Source: Pseudaeromonas aegiceratis
Lineage (GTDB): Bacteria; Pseudomonadota; Gammaproteobacteria; Enterobacterales; Aeromonadaceae
Length of the DNA stretch: 64,000 nucleotides
Direction: 5' to 3'
Assembly: GCF_046254905.1 (NCBI RefSeq)
Contig: NZ_CP158016.1
Span: forward strand, 558,001 to 622,000
Below are positions 63,641-64,000 of the stretch, piece after piece. Position 1 is the stretch's first letter, and every line of letters starts with the position of its first letter. The position numbers were made by a program, and so were the translations under genes. The notes under the pieces were generated by a model. It made no database searches, had not been told where the DNA came from, and saw only the letters and a program-made list of their open reading frames with translations.

Positions 63641-64000
63641 TTATTTCAGGCTAATCCCCAGGCGGAACAGGGTTTCCCCCGTGGTGTCCATCAGATCACA
63701 GATGCCTATGATGCTCCACAGGCTCTCCTCCAGCTGCTTGGCCTTGTGGATGGCATACTTGGCGATGTAGTCCATCTCGTGGGCGACGAAGTCGATGTCC
63801 GGTCGCCCGGTGCGGGAGGCAAACAGTCGTACCGAGAAGAAACCCCCGCGCTTGAGGGCCTTGAGGGCGTAGGCCTGTTTGGCGGCGGCATCCTTGAAGT
63901 CGGACTCCAGGTGGATGTCGTAGCTGTGGTTGCCCTGGGCATCCAGCTGCCGGCTGATAAACAGCTGCTGCTCCTTGGGCCTGTCTTCCCGTCTGACGTG
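63641..64000 (-). CDS. Conserved protein of unknown function, partial (5' end outside the window)
   Basis: The last 119 codons and stop of a gene on the minus strand are visible. The readable part starts HVRREDRPKEQQLFISRQL and includes SYDIHLESDFKDAAAKQAY and DIDFVAHEMDYIAKYAIHKA, an alpha/beta soluble protein. I do not recognise the family. The good codon use and the shared terminator with serB make it a real gene. Confidence 0.8.
   Translation of the reverse strand, partial: HVRREDRPKEQQLFISRQLDAQGNHSYDIHLESDFKDAAAKQAYALKALKRGGFFSVRLFASRTGRPDIDFVAHEMDYIAKYAIHKAKQLEESLWSIIGICDLMDTTGETLFRLGISLK

Overview
This window is a piece of a GC-rich gammaproteobacterial chromosome. The 16S rRNA gene, the gene order (rpsF-rpsR-rplI; rluD-pgeF-clpB; pyrL-pyrB-pyrI; holD-rimI; ravA-viaA; deoCABD; ahpA/serB) and the codon use point to the Aeromonadales, probably a marine or estuarine relative of Oceanimonas, Zobellella or Oceanisphaera. 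That placement comes from recognition, not from a database search.

Layout. 1-7.2 kb: ribosomal protein operon, ferredoxin-NADP reductase, small membrane proteins, a periplasmic M16 peptidase and gshA. 7.25-8.68 kb: a complete IS4-family element inserted into the shared terminator between gshA and bamD. 8.7-14 kb: bamD, then rluD-pgeF and clpB with a heat-shock promoter. 14-19.5 kb: a complete rRNA operon (16S, tRNA-Glu, 23S, 5S) with tandem promoters and boxA elements. 19.5-20.5 kb: a short ParA ATPase with a ribbon-helix-helix-like partner. 20.6-22.3 kb: pyrBI with a PyrL leader and attenuator. 22.4-33.5 kb: tRNA-Trp, ravA-viaA, holD-rimI, an M23 peptidase, an acyl-CoA ligase and pntAB. 33.7-40.4 kb: a chemoreceptor and a four-gene TolC/HlyD/ABC-2 permease operon without an ATPase gene. 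40.6-42.2 kb: prfC. 42.3-46.1 kb: an accessory region with REP-like palindromes and an AT-rich two-gene cassette (HAD-phosphoribosyltransferase-zinc ribbon fusion plus a DprA-like protein). 46.1-52.5 kb: an Ala-rich lipoprotein and a Fur-controlled iron-siderophore uptake locus (binding protein, two permeases, ATPase, TonB receptor). 52.6-64 kb: nfsB, a candidate structured RNA, an acetyltransferase, a LysE exporter, a TatD hydrolase, the nucleoside salvage cluster nupC-xapX-deoCABD, ahpA/serB, and a partial gene at the window edge.

Most of the window is conserved core genome. The best candidate for an undescribed system is the AT-rich cassette at 42.7-45.1 kb. It joins predicted nucleotide chemistry (HAD phosphatase and PRPP-dependent transferase) to a DprA/SLOG-type Rossmann protein, and it lies between inward-facing REP palindromes. 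Other points of interest are the IS4 insertion that appears to bring replacement terminators, the candidate RNA at 53.35-53.51 kb, the chromosomal ParA pair, and the exporter operon lacking its ATPase.
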